From positions 310,001 through 374,000 of the forward strand of contig NZ_JAAZQK010000008.1 of assembly GCF_012275445.1 (NCBI RefSeq): a stretch of 64,000 nt of DNA, given 5' to 3'. The notes beneath the pieces are model-generated. The model saw only the letters and a program-made list of their open reading frames with translations, had not been told where the DNA came from and did not search any database. A program made the translations under genes and the position numbers. This document shows, piece after piece, positions 18,573 through 27,720 of this stretch. This DNA is from Rhizobacter sp. SG703 (GTDB taxonomy: Bacteria > Pseudomonadota > Gammaproteobacteria > Burkholderiales > Burkholderiaceae_C). Position 1 is the stretch's first letter. Each line of letters begins with the position of its first letter.

Positions 18573-19385
18573 TCACAGGCCCAGCACGTCGTTCATCGAG
18601 AACAGCCCGCTCGATCGCGACGCGAGGAACCGGGCCGCCCGCAGGCTGCCCTGCGCGTAGGTGACGCGGCTCGAGCTCTTGTGGGTGATCTCGATGCGCT
18701 CGCCGGTGCCGGCGAACAGCACCGTGTGGTCGCCGACGATGTCGCCGCCGCGCATCGTCGCGAAACCGATCGTCGACGGGTCGCGTTCGCCGGTGACGCC
18801 TTCGCGGCCGTAGACCGCGCAATCCTTCAGGTTGCGGCCCAGCGCCTTCGCGACCACCTCGCCCATTGCCAGCGCGGTGCCGCTCGGCGCATCGACCTTG
18901 TGGCGGTGGTGGGCTTCGAGGATCTCGATGTCGTAGCCTTCGTTCAGCGCGCGTGCGGCCAGGTCGAGCAGCTTGAACGCGACGTTGACGCCGACGCTCA
19001 TGTTCGGCGACATCATGATCGCGACGTGCCGGGCATGTTCGGCAATCGCGGCCTTCTGGCCGTCGCTGAAGCCGGTGGTGCCGATCACCGCCTTGACACC
19101 GAGTTCGCGGCACGCCGCCAGGTGCGCGAGCGTGCCGTCGGGGCGGGTGAAGTCGATCAGCACCTGCGCGTTGGCGAGGCCGGCGCGCAGGTCGTCGGTG
19201 ATGGCGACGCCGCTGCTGCGGCCGAGCCACGCGGTGGCGTCGTGGCCCAGCGCGGGGGTGCCGGGGCGGTCGAGCGCGCCGGCGAGAACGCAGTCGTCGG
19301 CCGCGGCGACCGCTTCGATCAGCATGCGGCCCATCCGGCCGCTGGCGCCCGCGATCGCGATGCGCAATGGAGCCGCGCTGCTCAT
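18573..19385 (-). CDS. dapB: 4-hydroxy-tetrahydrodipicolinate reductase
   Basis: 270 residues, lysine/diaminopimelate pathway. Nucleotide-binding [10 protein letters not shown] at the N-terminus, FTRPDGT, and the catalytic [15 protein letters not shown] with the HHRHK motif. Its ATG overlaps the bamE stop by four bases (ATGA), so the two are translationally coupled. Confidence 0.97.
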   Translation of the reverse strand: MSSAAPLRIAIAGASGRMGRMLIEAVAAADDCVLAGALDRPGTPALGHDATAWLGRSSGVAITDDLRAGLANAQVLIDFTRPDGTLAHLAACRELGVKAVIGTTGFSDGQKAAIAEHARHVAIMMSPNMSVGVNVAFKLLDLAARALNEGYDIEILEAHHRHKVDAPSGTALAMGEVVAKALGRNLKDCAVYGREGVTGERDPSTIGFATMRGGDIVGDHTVLFAGTGERIEITHKSSSRVTYAQGSLRAARFLASRSSGLFSMNDVLGL

Positions 19386-19903
19386 GAACGCTCGAGCGGC
19401 GGATAGGCGCGGACCGGGCCTTCGGGGGCCGACGCGGCAGGCTCGGGCGGCTTCGGCGGCACCGGCAGCGCCTTCAGCTGCTCGTCGGTCAGCGCGAGTG
19501 GCGGCGCATTGCGCGAGGTCTTGAAGGTGTCGATCGATTCGACGAATTCGCGTTCGCCGGGCAGCTCGGGGGCGTTGATGCTGACCATCTTGTCGCCGTC
19601 GAACAGCACGACGACGCTGCGCTGCTGCGGCTCGGCGCCCTGGCGCTTGATCGTGAAGACGTAGTCCCAGCGGTTCGCATGGAAGGTGTCGGTCAGCAGC
19701 GGCGAGCCGAGCACGTCGCGCACCTGGGCGCGGGTCTGGCCCGGCTTCACCAGGGCCACCTGCTCCTTGGTCAGCACGTTGCCCTGCACGACCTCGACGC
19801 GGTAGGGCGTGATCACGCCCAGGAAGTTGTCCGAGGATTGCAGCGAACTGCAGCCGGCGACGGACGCCGCGGCTGCCAGCGCCAGGAACGGGAAAGAACG
19901 CAT
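19382..19903 (-). CDS. bamE: Outer membrane assembly lipoprotein BamE
   Basis: 173 residues. ATG 19903 is chosen because it begins a lipoprotein signal peptide with lipobox SVAGC (Cys18); an in-frame start at 20011 would bury it. The SmpA/OmlA domain is seen in [40 protein letters not shown] and [10 protein letters not shown]. Residues beyond about 130 form a Pro-rich extension ([15 protein letters not shown]) not found in short BamE proteins. Divergent from fur, a conserved arrangement in Burkholderiales. Confidence 0.95.
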   Translation of the reverse strand: MRSFPFLALAAAASVAGCSSLQSSDNFLGVITPYRVEVVQGNVLTKEQVALVKPGQTRAQVRDVLGSPLLTDTFHANRWDYVFTIKRQGAEPQQRSVVVLFDGDKMVSINAPELPGEREFVESIDTFKTSRNAPPLALTDEQLKALPVPPKPPEPAASAPEGPVRAYPPLERS

Positions 19904-20022
19904 GGTGATGTGCGTGCGCGCCGGGAGGCGGGCATCAACCTCGATATGATCCGACGATTCTAGCGGGTGGCCCCGGCTGCCCCGCCCTGCCGTGCCACCG
20001 AGAAGCGTCACCGAGATTTGCC

Positions 20023-20448
20023 ATGTCCAACGCCGATGAACTCAAGAGCAGCGGCCTGAAGGCCACGCTGCCCCGCATCAAGATCCTGGACGTGTTCCAG
20101 AACACCTCGCAGCGGCACATGACCGCCGAGGACGTCTACAAGGCCTTGCTGGTCGAAGGGGCCGACATCGGACTGGCCACCGTGTACCGCGTGCTGATGC
20201 AGTTCGAGCAGGCCGGCATCCTGTCGCGCAACCACTTCGAGTCGGGCAAGGCGGTGTTCGAGCTGAACGAGGGCAAGCACCACGACCACCTGGTCTGCCT
20301 CGACTGCGGCAAGGTCGAGGAGTTCTACGACGCCGAGATCGAGAAGCGGCAGAAGAACGTCGCGCACTCGCGCGGCTTCGAGCTGCAGGACCATGCGCTG
20401 GCGCTGTACGCGGTGTGCACCAAGAAAAACTGCGAGAACAAGAAGTAA
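20023..20448 (+). CDS. fur: Ferric uptake regulator Fur
   Basis: 141 residues. N-terminal winged helix ([44 protein letters not shown]), then the metal-binding [16 protein letters not shown] block with the CxxC zinc site and a C-terminal CTKKNC. Represses iron-uptake genes with Fe2+ as corepressor. Divergently transcribed from bamE with a 119-base gap. Confidence 0.97.
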   Translation: MSNADELKSSGLKATLPRIKILDVFQNTSQRHMTAEDVYKALLVEGADIGLATVYRVLMQFEQAGILSRNHFESGKAVFELNEGKHHDHLVCLDCGKVEEFYDAEIEKRQKNVAHSRGFELQDHALALYAVCTKKNCENKK

Positions 20449-20632
20449 CGCGCCGCGAACCCGGCGCTCGGTCAAGCAACGCCCCAGGATCCGGCTCCGC
20501 CGGGCCGAGGGGTGGCGCCCGACGGGGGCCGAGCCCGGACATGAACAGTCCTGAGGACTGTTCGCGCCTGGCGAGGGGCTGGGCCTCTGGCCCAGCGCGG
20601 CCTGCAAGGCAGGAGCGCAGCGACTGGGGGGG
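20449..20632. repeat. Intergenic hairpin cluster between convergent fur and hprK
   Basis: Three inverted repeats in 184 bases: GCGCCG/CGGCGC at 20450-20467 directly after the fur stop; GAACAGTCC/GGACTGTTC at 20543-20563; and GCTGGGCC-TCT-GGCCCAGC at 20578-20596. No T-tract. Likely transcription/mRNA 3'-end structure for both genes and possibly a further dispersed repeat type. Confidence 0.6.
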
Positions 20633-21589
20633 CTAATTGAAGTCCGGGTTCTGCATCGCGCGCTGGTGGCGCTCGATGAACTCTCGGTAGGTGTCGATGC
20701 CGCGCAGCTGAAGGATGGTGTTGCGCACCGCGGCTTCGACCAGCACCGCCAGGTTGCGCCCGGCGTCGACCGCGATCACCACCTTGCGCACCGGCACGTT
20801 GAGGATGTCCTCGTTCAGCGGCTCGTAGGGCAGGCGCTCGAAGTCGCGGTCCAGTGTCTCCTTGCGCACCAGGTGCACGATCAGCTTCAGCCGCATCTTC
20901 CGGCGCACTGCGGTCTCGCCGAAGATCGCCTTGATGTCGAGCAGGCCGATGCCGCGCACCTCCAGCAGGTTCAGCAGCAGTTCCGGGCAGCGGCCTTCGA
21001 GCGCTGTCTGCGAGATGCGGAACAGGTCGACCGCATCGTCGGCCACCAGCCCGTGGCCGCGCGAGATCAGCTCCAGCCCCAGCTCGCTCTTGCCGAGGCC
21101 CGATTCGCCGGTGAGCAGCACGCCGACGCCGAGGATGTCCATGAACACGCCGTGGCGCGTCGTGCGTTCGGCAAACAGCTGGCTCAGGTAGCCGCGCACC
21201 ACGTCGATCACGTGGCCGGCCGATTCGTCGGTGACGAACAGCGGGATGTCGGCGCGGTCGCACAGCGCGACCAGCCGGTTCGGCGGGATCTGCTTGTCGG
21301 CGACGATCACCACCGGCGGCTCCAGCGTCACGATGCGCTGGATGCGGCGCTCCTGGTCTTCCGGCGACGCGTCCTGCAGGTACGCGACCTCCCGGCGGCC
21401 GACGATCTGCACGCGGTATGGGTGGATGTAGTTCAGGTAGCCGACCAGGTCGGCGGCCGATTGCGCGTTGCGCACCGCGGCCTCGTCGAAACGGCGTTCC
21501 GGGTGGGCGTGTCCGGCGATCCATTCCCAGCGCAGCGCCGGGCGGTGTTCCTCGAACAGCGCTTCCGCGCTGATGACCGACGGTTTCAC
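20633..21589 (-). CDS. hprK: HPr kinase/phosphorylase
   Basis: 318 residues. Walker A GESGLGKS at 161-168 and the HprK signature following it ([19 protein letters not shown]), then [19 protein letters not shown] and the C-terminal capping region. Phosphorylates HPr on Ser46; the matching HPr with Ser46 is at 62920. 31 bases after ptsN on the same strand. In proteobacteria HprK controls a regulatory rather than sugar-transporting PTS. Confidence 0.97.
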   Translation of the reverse strand: MKPSVISAEALFEEHRPALRWEWIAGHAHPERRFDEAAVRNAQSAADLVGYLNYIHPYRVQIVGRREVAYLQDASPEDQERRIQRIVTLEPPVVIVADKQIPPNRLVALCDRADIPLFVTDESAGHVIDVVRGYLSQLFAERTTRHGVFMDILGVGVLLTGESGLGKSELGLELISRGHGLVADDAVDLFRISQTALEGRCPELLLNLLEVRGIGLLDIKAIFGETAVRRKMRLKLIVHLVRKETLDRDFERLPYEPLNEDILNVPVRKVVIAVDAGRNLAVLVEAAVRNTILQLRGIDTYREFIERHQRAMQNPDFN

Positions 21590-21620
21590 GCGAAGGCCCC
21601 GGCGAGCCGGCTGTGCGAGG

Positions 21621-22091
21621 TCATGCGACCGACTTCAGCGGTTCCCAATTGGAGATCAACTCGTGGACGCGCGCCGCCGGGGCCTCGCTCTTCAGGCGCT
21701 CGCGCAGCTCGCGCTCGCTGAGCATCTCGGCGATCTCGGACAGGATCTCGAGGTGGCGTTGCGTGGCGGCTTCGGGCACCAGCAGGAAGACCAGCAGGCT
21801 GACCGGCTCGTCATCGGGGGCGTCGAACGGAATCGGCTGCTGCACGCGCACGACGGCGGCCAGTGGATTCTTCAGCCCCTTGATGCGGCCGTGCGGGATC
21901 GCGACGCCATGGCCCAGGCCGGTGGAACCAAGGCGTTCGCGGGCAAAGAGGTTGTCGGTGACGGTGGCGCGCGCGATGGCGTGCTGGTTCTCGAACAACA
22001 GGCCCGCATGCTCGAACGCACGCTTCTTGCTGGTGGCCTCCACGTCGATCAGGACGTTGGTCACGGGGAGAATGGCGGCGAGTCGGTTCAT
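21621..22091 (-). CDS. ptsN: PTS IIA-like nitrogen-regulatory protein PtsN
   Basis: 156 residues with the phospho-acceptor His67 in [12 protein letters not shown] and EIIA-fru family motifs [21 protein letters not shown] and [25 protein letters not shown] 22091 is preferred over 22124 because it gives the usual NRLAAILP start. Part of the hpf-ptsN-hprK set; rpoN, often upstream of hpf, is not here. Confidence 0.96.
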   Translation of the reverse strand: MNRLAAILPVTNVLIDVEATSKKRAFEHAGLLFENQHAIARATVTDNLFARERLGSTGLGHGVAIPHGRIKGLKNPLAAVVRVQQPIPFDAPDDEPVSLLVFLLVPEAATQRHLEILSEIAEMLSERELRERLKSEAPAARVHELISNWEPLKSVA

Positions 22092-22173
22092 CGGCGGGTC
22101 ACTTCTGGCCTCGGATGGAGGCATTCATTCGGCGATGTGCCGCGGCGGTATGCCGCGACAGTCTTAACGGGAA

Positions 22174-22179
22174 ATTATA
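22174..22179 (-). promoter_or_regulatory. Possible ptsN promoter -10 (TATAAT)
   Basis: Perfect -10 hexamer on the minus strand in an AT-rich patch, about 80 bases before the ptsN ATG. The -35 region is not recognisable. Confidence 0.4.
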
Positions 22180-22342
22180 GAAACCGGGTTGACAGCACGG
22201 GGCCGGACTGCGTCGCCAGGAGCCAAATTCTGCACGCGGCGCTGCATTGCAGCAACGCGCCGGCGCCGTTTGCGCCGGATGTTGCACCAGGCGCGGGCCA
22301 AACCTTGCAGATTCCCTACCGGAAAACCAGGCGGCGCCTGAA

Positions 22343-22367
22343 CGAAAAAGCGGCCCGCAGGCCGCTC
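22343..22367 (-). terminator. Rho-independent terminator of hpf
   Basis: On the minus strand AGCGGCC pairs with GGCCGCT across a short TGCG-type loop and is followed by TTTTTCG. It lies 27 bases after the hpf stop, so ptsN-hprK needs its own promoter or read-through. Confidence 0.85.
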
Positions 22368-22393
22368 GACGGTCGTTTCCGCGGGTGGCGGAT

Positions 22394-22732
22394 TCACAAG
22401 GTCGCATCGATCCGCTTGGCAGCCACATGGTGGTGGTCCTGCAGCTTGTCCTTGTGGCGGCAAACCTGCCGGTCCAGCTTGTCCATCAGCTGGTCGATGG
22501 CCGCGTAGAGGTCTTCGTGGCAGTTCTCGACGAAGATGTCCTTGCCCTTCACATGCAGCGTGACTTCAGCCTTTTGCCTGCGTTCCTTCTCCTTCAGCTT
22601 CTCGACGGATAGCAGCACGTTGATGTCCACCACCTGGTCAAAATGGCGCGTGATCCGGTCCAGCTTGGTAAGCACGTACTCTCTCAGGGCCGGTGTCACC
22701 TCAAGGTGATGTCCGCTGATCGTCAAGTTCAT
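22394..22732 (-). CDS. hpf: Ribosome hibernation promoting factor, short form
   Basis: 112 residues: [42 protein letters not shown], then [17 protein letters not shown] and [17 protein letters not shown], the ribosome-binding S30AE domain without the C-terminal dimerisation domain of long HPF. A His-rich stretch (DHHHVAAKR) ends the protein. AAAGGAG Shine-Dalgarno lies six bases before ATG 22732. Divergent from corA. Confidence 0.95.
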   Translation of the reverse strand: MNLTISGHHLEVTPALREYVLTKLDRITRHFDQVVDINVLLSVEKLKEKERRQKAEVTLHVKGKDIFVENCHEDLYAAIDQLMDKLDRQVCRHKDKLQDHHHVAAKRIDATL

Positions 22733-22993
22733 GAGATCTCCTTTCGCAGGGGTGGGGGGAAGCTGGGGGAGGGGGTCGCCGTGAACGGCCGGGGCGATGC
22801 GTGAGGAGGTGGTGGACCGGGAGGTCGTTGAAACCAGTGTGCACCCGGACGTAGGGTGTGACAAGCAAAAGACACCCGCATGACTGCGGTATCGGGCCCT
22901 CGCACTGGACGGCACGGCGAAGGCGTGAGAAGGTCCACGTTTTCAGCGATGTGATAATCCCGCGTTGACCTGAACGTCTGCCGGAGCCCTTGC

Positions 22994-23953
22994 ATGCTGA
23001 ATGTGTTCACGCTGGTCAACGGCCGGCTGTTTCAGGAAGAAATCGCGAGCGCCGACACGCTGGCCCACGTGACGCCGGTGTGGGTCGACCTCGAAGCGCC
23101 GACCCCCGAGGAAAAGAGCTGGATCGCCGAGCATTTCGGCGTGACCATCCCCGAGGACGTGGTCGACGACGACCTGGAAGAATCGGCCCGCTTCTACGAA
23201 GAAGACAACGGCGAGCTGCACATCCGCTCCGACTTCCTGATCGATGACGACGAAACCCCGCGCAACGTGCGGGTCGCCTTCATCCTGCACAACAAGGTGC
23301 TGTTCTCGATCCACGGCGAAGACCTGCCGGTGTTCCGGTTGCTGCGCCTGCGGGCGCGCCGCATCCCGGCGCTGATCGAGGACGCGAAGGACGTGCTGCT
23401 GAAGCTCTACGACGCCGATGCCGAGTACAGCGCCGATGCGCTCGAGGGCATCTACGACAGCCTGGAGGCGGTCGGCGCGCGCGTGCTGAAGAAGGAGATC
23501 ACCGACAGCGACGCCGCGCTGGTGCTGGCCGCGATCGCGCGCGAGGAGGACCTGAACGGCCGCATCCGCCGCAACGTGATGGACACTCGCCGCGCGGTCA
23601 GCTTCATGATGCGCAGCCGCATGCTGAACGCCGAGCAGTTCGAGGAGTCGCGCCAGATCCTGCGCGACATCGACTCGCTGGACAGCCACACCGCGTTCCT
23701 GTTCGACAAGATCAACTTCCTGATGGACGCGACGGTCGGCTTCATCAACATCAACCAGAACAAGATCATCAAGCTGTTCTCGGTCGCCAGCGTCGCGCTG
23801 CTGCCGCCGACGCTGATCGCCAGCATCTACGGCATGAACTTCAAGATGATGCCGGAGCTGGACTGGTCGCTCGGCTACCCGTATGCGCTGGTGCTGATGC
23901 TGCTCAGCGTGGTCGCGCCGTTCTGGTACTTCCGCCGCAAGGGCTGGCTCTGA
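22994..23953 (+). CDS. corA: Magnesium/cobalt transporter CorA
   Basis: 319 residues: acidic N-terminal cytoplasmic domain, long stalk helices (NVMDTRRAVSFMMRSRML, QILRDIDSLDSHTAFLFDKI), then two C-terminal transmembrane helices with the selectivity motif YGMNF between LFSVASVALLPPTLIASI and YPYALVLMLLSVVAPFWYF. C-terminal basic end RRKGWL. One of two CorA-family proteins in the window (the other at 48781). Confidence 0.96.
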   Translation: MLNVFTLVNGRLFQEEIASADTLAHVTPVWVDLEAPTPEEKSWIAEHFGVTIPEDVVDDDLEESARFYEEDNGELHIRSDFLIDDDETPRNVRVAFILHNKVLFSIHGEDLPVFRLLRLRARRIPALIEDAKDVLLKLYDADAEYSADALEGIYDSLEAVGARVLKKEITDSDAALVLAAIAREEDLNGRIRRNVMDTRRAVSFMMRSRMLNAEQFEESRQILRDIDSLDSHTAFLFDKINFLMDATVGFININQNKIIKLFSVASVALLPPTLIASIYGMNFKMMPELDWSLGYPYALVLMLLSVVAPFWYFRRKGWL

Positions 23954-23956
23954 TGA

Positions 23957-24044
23957 CGCCCACCCCCGAGACGCTGCGCGTCTCCCCCTCAAGGGGGCGC
24001 GCCCGGTGGACCGGCGGAGCCGGCTCCACGGGCGCCGCTTGATC
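23957..24044 (+). repeat. Dispersed intergenic repeat, copy 2 (family A)
   Basis: GCCCACCCCCGA, CTCCCCCTCAAG, GAGCCGGCTCC and CGCTTGATC blocks in the same order and spacing as the minus-strand copy at 8354-8444. It starts three bases after the corA stop and fills the gap to the convergent cyclopropane-synthase gene. CTCCCCCTCAAGGGGG contains an inverted repeat. Confidence 0.75.
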
Positions 24045-24051
24045 ATGCCGA

Positions 24052-25275
24052 TCAGGCTTCCCGCTTCAGCGTGAATTGCATGACGCCGGTGTTGCCGGTC
24101 TCGAAGGCCGCCTCGCAGTACGCGAGGTAGAACTCCCAGGTGCGCATGAAGCGGGTGTCGAAGCCGAGGCGGCGCACGCGCGCGTCCTCGGCCGCGAAGC
24201 GCTCGCGCCAGCGGCGCAGCGTCTCGGCATAGTCCTCGCCGAACGACAGCTCGTTGACCACCTTCAGCCCGGCGCGCGCGGCCGCAGCGCGGAAGGCCTG
24301 CGGGCTCGGCAGCAGGCCGCCGGGGAAGATGTACTGCTGGATGAAATCGGTCGAGCGCACATAGCGATCGAACAGGTCGTCGCGGATCGTGATGCTCTGG
24401 ATGCAGGCCCGGCCGCCCGGTTTCAGCTGGCGGCGCAGCATCTCGAAGAAGCCCGGCCAGTAGTCGCGGCCGACCGCCTCGAACATCTCGATCGACACGA
24501 CGGCGTCGAACGGGCCATCGTCGATGTCGCGGTAATCCTGGTAGCGCAGCTCGCCCGGCAGGCCGGCATCCTTCAGCCGGCGCTGCGCCCAGGCGAGCTG
24601 CTCGGCCGACAGCGTCACGCCGGTGACCTGCGCGCTGAACTCGCGCGCCGCGCATTCGGCGAGCGCGCCCCAGCCGCAGCCGACCTCCAGCACCCGGTCG
24701 CCGGGCCGCACACCGCATTCGACGAGCGTGCGCCGCATCTTGGCCGCCTGCGCCGCGGGCAGGTCCTGCGTGCGGTTGCCGTCGAACCAGGCGGCGGAGT
24801 AGTTCATCGTCGGGTCGAGCCACAGCCGGTAGAACGCGTTGCCGAGGTCGTAGTGCGCATGGATGTTCTTCTTGCTGCCGCGTCGCGAGTTGCGGTTGAA
24901 CAGGTGGCGCGCCCGGTACAGCAGCGCGCCCCACCAGCGGCCGTAGACCACCGCCTCCATCTCGTCGCGGTTCGCGATGAACAGCTTCAGCAGCGTCGCG
25001 AGGTCCGGCGTGCTCCAGTCGCCGGCGATGAAGCTTTCGGCAAAGCCGATGTCGCCGGATCTGAGCGCCGCCGTCGCGGCATTCCAGTTGCGCAGCCGCA
25101 GCGCCGCGCGCCATTCACCGTCGTGGCCGACATGCAGTTGTTGGCCGCTGGGCAGCTGGATGTCGAGCGTGCCGTGACGCAGGCGTTCGAGCAGGTGCAG
25201 CACCGGGCGAGCGGCCATCGGCACGGTGTCGGGCAGGGTCCGGAGTGCGAAGCTGGTGGAGGATCGAAACGGCAT
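24052..25275 (-). CDS. Cyclopropane-fatty-acyl-phospholipid synthase family methyltransferase
   Basis: 407 residues. SAM-binding VLEVGCGWGALAE, then VVSIEMFEAVGRDYW and QQYIFPGGLLPS, all CFA-synthase hallmarks; the N-terminal domain (GTLDIQLPSGQQLHVGHDGEWRA) matches the lipid-binding part. Methylates unsaturated acyl chains of membrane phospholipids, giving cyclopropane or, in some clusters, methylated furan precursors. Last gene of a minus-strand set with DUF1365 and FAD-oxidoreductase genes (23-base gap). Met20 (25218) is a possible later start. Confidence 0.92.
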   Translation of the reverse strand: MPFRSSTSFALRTLPDTVPMAARPVLHLLERLRHGTLDIQLPSGQQLHVGHDGEWRAALRLRNWNAATAALRSGDIGFAESFIAGDWSTPDLATLLKLFIANRDEMEAVVYGRWWGALLYRARHLFNRNSRRGSKKNIHAHYDLGNAFYRLWLDPTMNYSAAWFDGNRTQDLPAAQAAKMRRTLVECGVRPGDRVLEVGCGWGALAECAAREFSAQVTGVTLSAEQLAWAQRRLKDAGLPGELRYQDYRDIDDGPFDAVVSIEMFEAVGRDYWPGFFEMLRRQLKPGGRACIQSITIRDDLFDRYVRSTDFIQQYIFPGGLLPSPQAFRAAAARAGLKVVNELSFGEDYAETLRRWRERFAAEDARVRRLGFDTRFMRTWEFYLAYCEAAFETGNTGVMQFTLKREA

Positions 25276-25298
25276 GGGGGGGCTTGGACAACAGGGGG

Positions 25299-26099
25299 TC
25301 AGCGGGTGATGAACCGCGCCGGCGGCGCCGGCTTGCGCACGAAGGGCACGCGCTTGCAGAGCAGCTTCAGCGCCTGCCAGTGGATGCGCGCGACGACGGC
25401 CAGCGTCATCAGCGGCATGCCGAAGAAGGCGGCGCGCGCGCTGCAGGCCGTCAGCGGGGCGAGCGTGCCCGAGACGCTGGTGCGGATCAGCGGGCCGTCG
25501 TTGTCGTCATGGTCGATGCGGGCGATGGTTCTCATCGGAGAGTTCATACGCGAATCGGCGGCCGGCGGATGCACGCCGCTCAGCATGAAGCGAAAGCGGT
25601 AGCGCCCGCGTGGCTCGCAGAACGGCGAGACGTGGAACACCTTGTCGGCCGTCAGCTCGCGGCCCCACGCGAGCGTCGGTCCCTGCAGCAGGTAGCAGTG
25701 CCGCTCGTCGAAGGTGTTGTTGACCTCGACGACGATCGCGCCGAGCGCCCCATCGGCGCGGTGGCAGTACCAGAAGCTGACCGGCTTGAAAGTGTGGCCG
25801 AGCACCCGCGGCAGGCAGTGCAGCCAGACCTCGCCGCGGGTTTCGTCGTGCAGGCCCTCGGCGGCCAGCAATTCGTCGAGCCAGGCCAGGCAGTCGTCGC
25901 GGCCGTCGCCATGGTCGCGGTCGCTGAAGCTGACAAGCCCGAAGCGGTTGCGGTGCAATGCCGGCGACGGCTGCGCGCGCAGGCTGCGCAGCGGCAGCAT
26001 CAGGAACCAGCTGCGGTAGGCGAAGCGGTTGACCACCGGCCGCAGGCGCGCATGCCGGACTTGGCCGGTGCCGATCAGCGGCTGCGCGGGTGCCGTCAC
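25299..26099 (-). CDS. DUF1365 family protein
   Basis: 266 residues. GTG at 26099 overlaps the stop of the FAD oxidoreductase by four bases (GTGA) and gives the usual short N-terminus before GTGQVRHARLRPVVNRFAYR. Family features: RPVVNRFAYRSWFLMLPL, LPRVLGHTFKPVSFWYC, EVNNTFDERHCYLL, KVFHVSPFCEPRGRYRFRF. Function unknown; almost always next to an amine-oxidase-like FAD protein and a CFA-synthase-like methyltransferase, implying a role in acyl-chain modification under photo-oxidative stress. Confidence 0.9.
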   Translation of the reverse strand: MTAPAQPLIGTGQVRHARLRPVVNRFAYRSWFLMLPLRSLRAQPSPALHRNRFGLVSFSDRDHGDGRDDCLAWLDELLAAEGLHDETRGEVWLHCLPRVLGHTFKPVSFWYCHRADGALGAIVVEVNNTFDERHCYLLQGPTLAWGRELTADKVFHVSPFCEPRGRYRFRFMLSGVHPPAADSRMNSPMRTIARIDHDDNDGPLIRTSVSGTLAPLTACSARAAFFGMPLMTLAVVARIHWQALKLLCKRVPFVRKPAPPARFITR

Positions 26100-27397
26100 G
26101 CGGCGACACCCTGCTCCGCGGCGGCCCACCGTTGGCGCAGGCCGTCGACGACCGCGAGGCCCGACATCAACCCGTCTTCATGGAAGCCGTAGCGCGTCCA
26201 CGCGCCGCAGAACCAGGTGTGGGCCTGGCCCTGCAGCGTCGGCAGGCGCCGCTGCGCGTCGATCGCGGCCAGGTCGAACACCGGATGGGCGTAGTCGAAT
26301 TCGCCATGCACCCGGTCGGCCGCCGGCTCGCGCACCGGGTTCAGTGAGACGATCACCGGCTCGCGAAACGGCAGCGGCTGCAGGCGGTTGATCAGGTAGT
26401 GCAGGCAGACCGTCGCCTGCTCGCGCGGCAGCTCGGCCGCGCGCTCGTAGTTCCAGGCCGCCCACGCGCGGTGCAGCTGCGGCAGTTGCCGCGTGTCGGT
26501 GTGCAGCACTGCGCGGTTGCGCTGGTAGCGGATCGCGCCGAGCAGCGCGCGTTCGGCCGGCGTCGCGTCGTCGAGCAGCGCGAGCGACTGGTCGCTGTGG
26601 CAGGCCAGCACCAGCTCGTCGAAGCGCTCGCTGCCGGCATCGGTGCGCACCATCACGCCGGCGCTGCCATGCCCCGGCGGCAGGCGCCGCACGCCGCGCA
26701 CCGGCGCATTGAGCCGCGCGTCGGCGAGGCGCGGCAGCATCTTCTCGACATAGCGGCGCGCCCCGCCGACCACGGTGAACCAGCACGGCCGATCCGCCAC
26801 CTGCAGCAGCCCGTGGTTGTGGCAGAAGCGGATCATCGTCGCCATCGGAAAGCGCAGCATCTGCTCGGTCGGGCACGACCAGATGCTGCCGATCATCGGC
26901 AGGAAGTAGCCGTCGCGGAACATCGCCGAGAAGCGCTGCGCGTCGAGGAAGTCGCCGATCGACTGCTGCATCTGCCCGTCATCGCCCCGTTCGGCGATGC
27001 GGGTGGCCACGCGGTTGAAACGCAGCACCTCGGCCAGCATGCCGAGGAAGCGCGGGCGCAGCAGGTTGCGGCGCTGCGCGAACACGCTGTTCAGGTCGCT
27101 GCCGCTCCATTCGAGGCCGGTCGACGGCGCCTGCACCGAGAACGACATCTCGGTCGCAGTGGTCGCGACGCCGAGTTCGGCGAACAGTGCGATCAGCCGC
27201 GGGTAGGTGCGTTCGTTGAAGACGAGGAAACCGGTGTCGACGCCGTGCGTGACGCCGTTGAGTGTCAGATCGACGGTGTGCGTGTGCCCGCCGAAATACG
27301 GGCCGGCTTCGAACAGCGTGACCCGGGCTTCATCGGCCAGCCGCCAAGCCACCGAGAGGCCCGCGATGCCCGAGCCGACGACGGCGATGCGTCGCAT
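26096..27397 (-). CDS. FAD-dependent amine-oxidase-like oxidoreductase of the CFA/DUF1365 operon
   Basis: 433 residues. Dinucleotide-binding AVVGSGIAGLSVAWRLA at the N-terminus and the NAD(P)-binding/amine-oxidase family blocks GVDTGFLVFNERTYPRL and HTWFCGAWTRYGFHEDGLMSG at the C-terminus. First gene of the three-gene operon; the 322-base leader contains a GGA-rich tract. Homologues occur in the RpoE-ChrR singlet-oxygen regulon of Rhodobacter and in light-induced (LitR) regulons; substrate probably an unsaturated acyl chain, by inference. Confidence 0.9.
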   Translation of the reverse strand: MRRIAVVGSGIAGLSVAWRLADEARVTLFEAGPYFGGHTHTVDLTLNGVTHGVDTGFLVFNERTYPRLIALFAELGVATTATEMSFSVQAPSTGLEWSGSDLNSVFAQRRNLLRPRFLGMLAEVLRFNRVATRIAERGDDGQMQQSIGDFLDAQRFSAMFRDGYFLPMIGSIWSCPTEQMLRFPMATMIRFCHNHGLLQVADRPCWFTVVGGARRYVEKMLPRLADARLNAPVRGVRRLPPGHGSAGVMVRTDAGSERFDELVLACHSDQSLALLDDATPAERALLGAIRYQRNRAVLHTDTRQLPQLHRAWAAWNYERAAELPREQATVCLHYLINRLQPLPFREPVIVSLNPVREPAADRVHGEFDYAHPVFDLAAIDAQRRLPTLQGQAHTWFCGAWTRYGFHEDGLMSGLAVVDGLRQRWAAAEQGVAA

Positions 27398-27474
27398 GGC
27401 GGCTCAGGCCCGGTCGGCCGGGGCGCACAGGCCCGGGCCGGGAATAAAAACCGCTGCACAGCGCCCCGCGGCGA

Positions 27475-27500
27475 AGGAGGGAGGGAGGAGGGAGGAGGAG
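27475..27500 (+). repeat. Purine GGA/GGGA tract (possible G-quadruplex)
   Basis: Twenty-six bases made only of A and G with six G-runs of two or three, located 78-103 bases upstream of the FAD-oxidoreductase ATG; the coding strand is pure pyrimidine. Could form a G-quadruplex or triplex in the template strand. Confidence 0.55.
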
Positions 27501-27641
27501 AACCGCCCCGGGATTTCAGCCTGCTGGGCAGGCCGGCTGTGCAACGCAAGAACAGGATCCAAACACGTGCCGCTGGCCGAGGCCCCGGCACGTCTCAGGT
27601 GGGGTGAGACGCCCAGTGTCCATTCGAGTTCCGTTGTCTTC

Positions 27642-27672
27642 TGAAAAAAAACATGTCCCGATGTGACCCGCC
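27642..27672 (-). terminator. Weak terminator-like T-run after glutathione peroxidase
   Basis: Minus strand: short ACAT/ATGT stem followed by eight Ts, about 50 bases after the stop. The stem is only four pairs, so this is uncertain. Confidence 0.35.
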
Positions 27673-27720
27673 GCCGGGCGTGGGCGCGACCGGCGACATC
27701 GACGCGCAGGGTCGGCCGCA

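Larger units (their letters stand above)
22092..22393. other. 302-base gap between hpf and ptsN
   Basis: Holds, on the minus strand, the hpf terminator (22343-22367) and a perfect TATAAT at 22174-22179 that may be the ptsN -10, with no good -35. A CGCGGC/GCCGCG inverted repeat lies in the ptsN leader near 22140-22157. A plus-strand TTGACA at 22189 has no matching -10 and no gene. Nothing coding is seen. Confidence 0.6.
27398..27720. other. 323-base leader region with purine tract and T-run
   Basis: Contains a purine-only GGA/GGGA tract (27475-27500), two GC-rich patches, and an eight-A run at 27644-27651 (T-run on the minus strand). No coding evidence. It separates glutathione peroxidase from the FAD-oxidoreductase operon, both on the minus strand, and presumably carries the promoter of the latter, which I could not pinpoint. 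Confidence 0.55.

Noticed and set aside
20543-20563. GAACAGTCC palindrome as a LexA or Fur operator
   Set aside because: Sequence fits neither consensus and lies between convergent stop codons, so a 3'-end structure is more likely.
22189-22194. Plus-strand TTGACA as a promoter -35
   Set aside because: No -10 at suitable spacing and no plus-strand gene before corA, 800 bases away.
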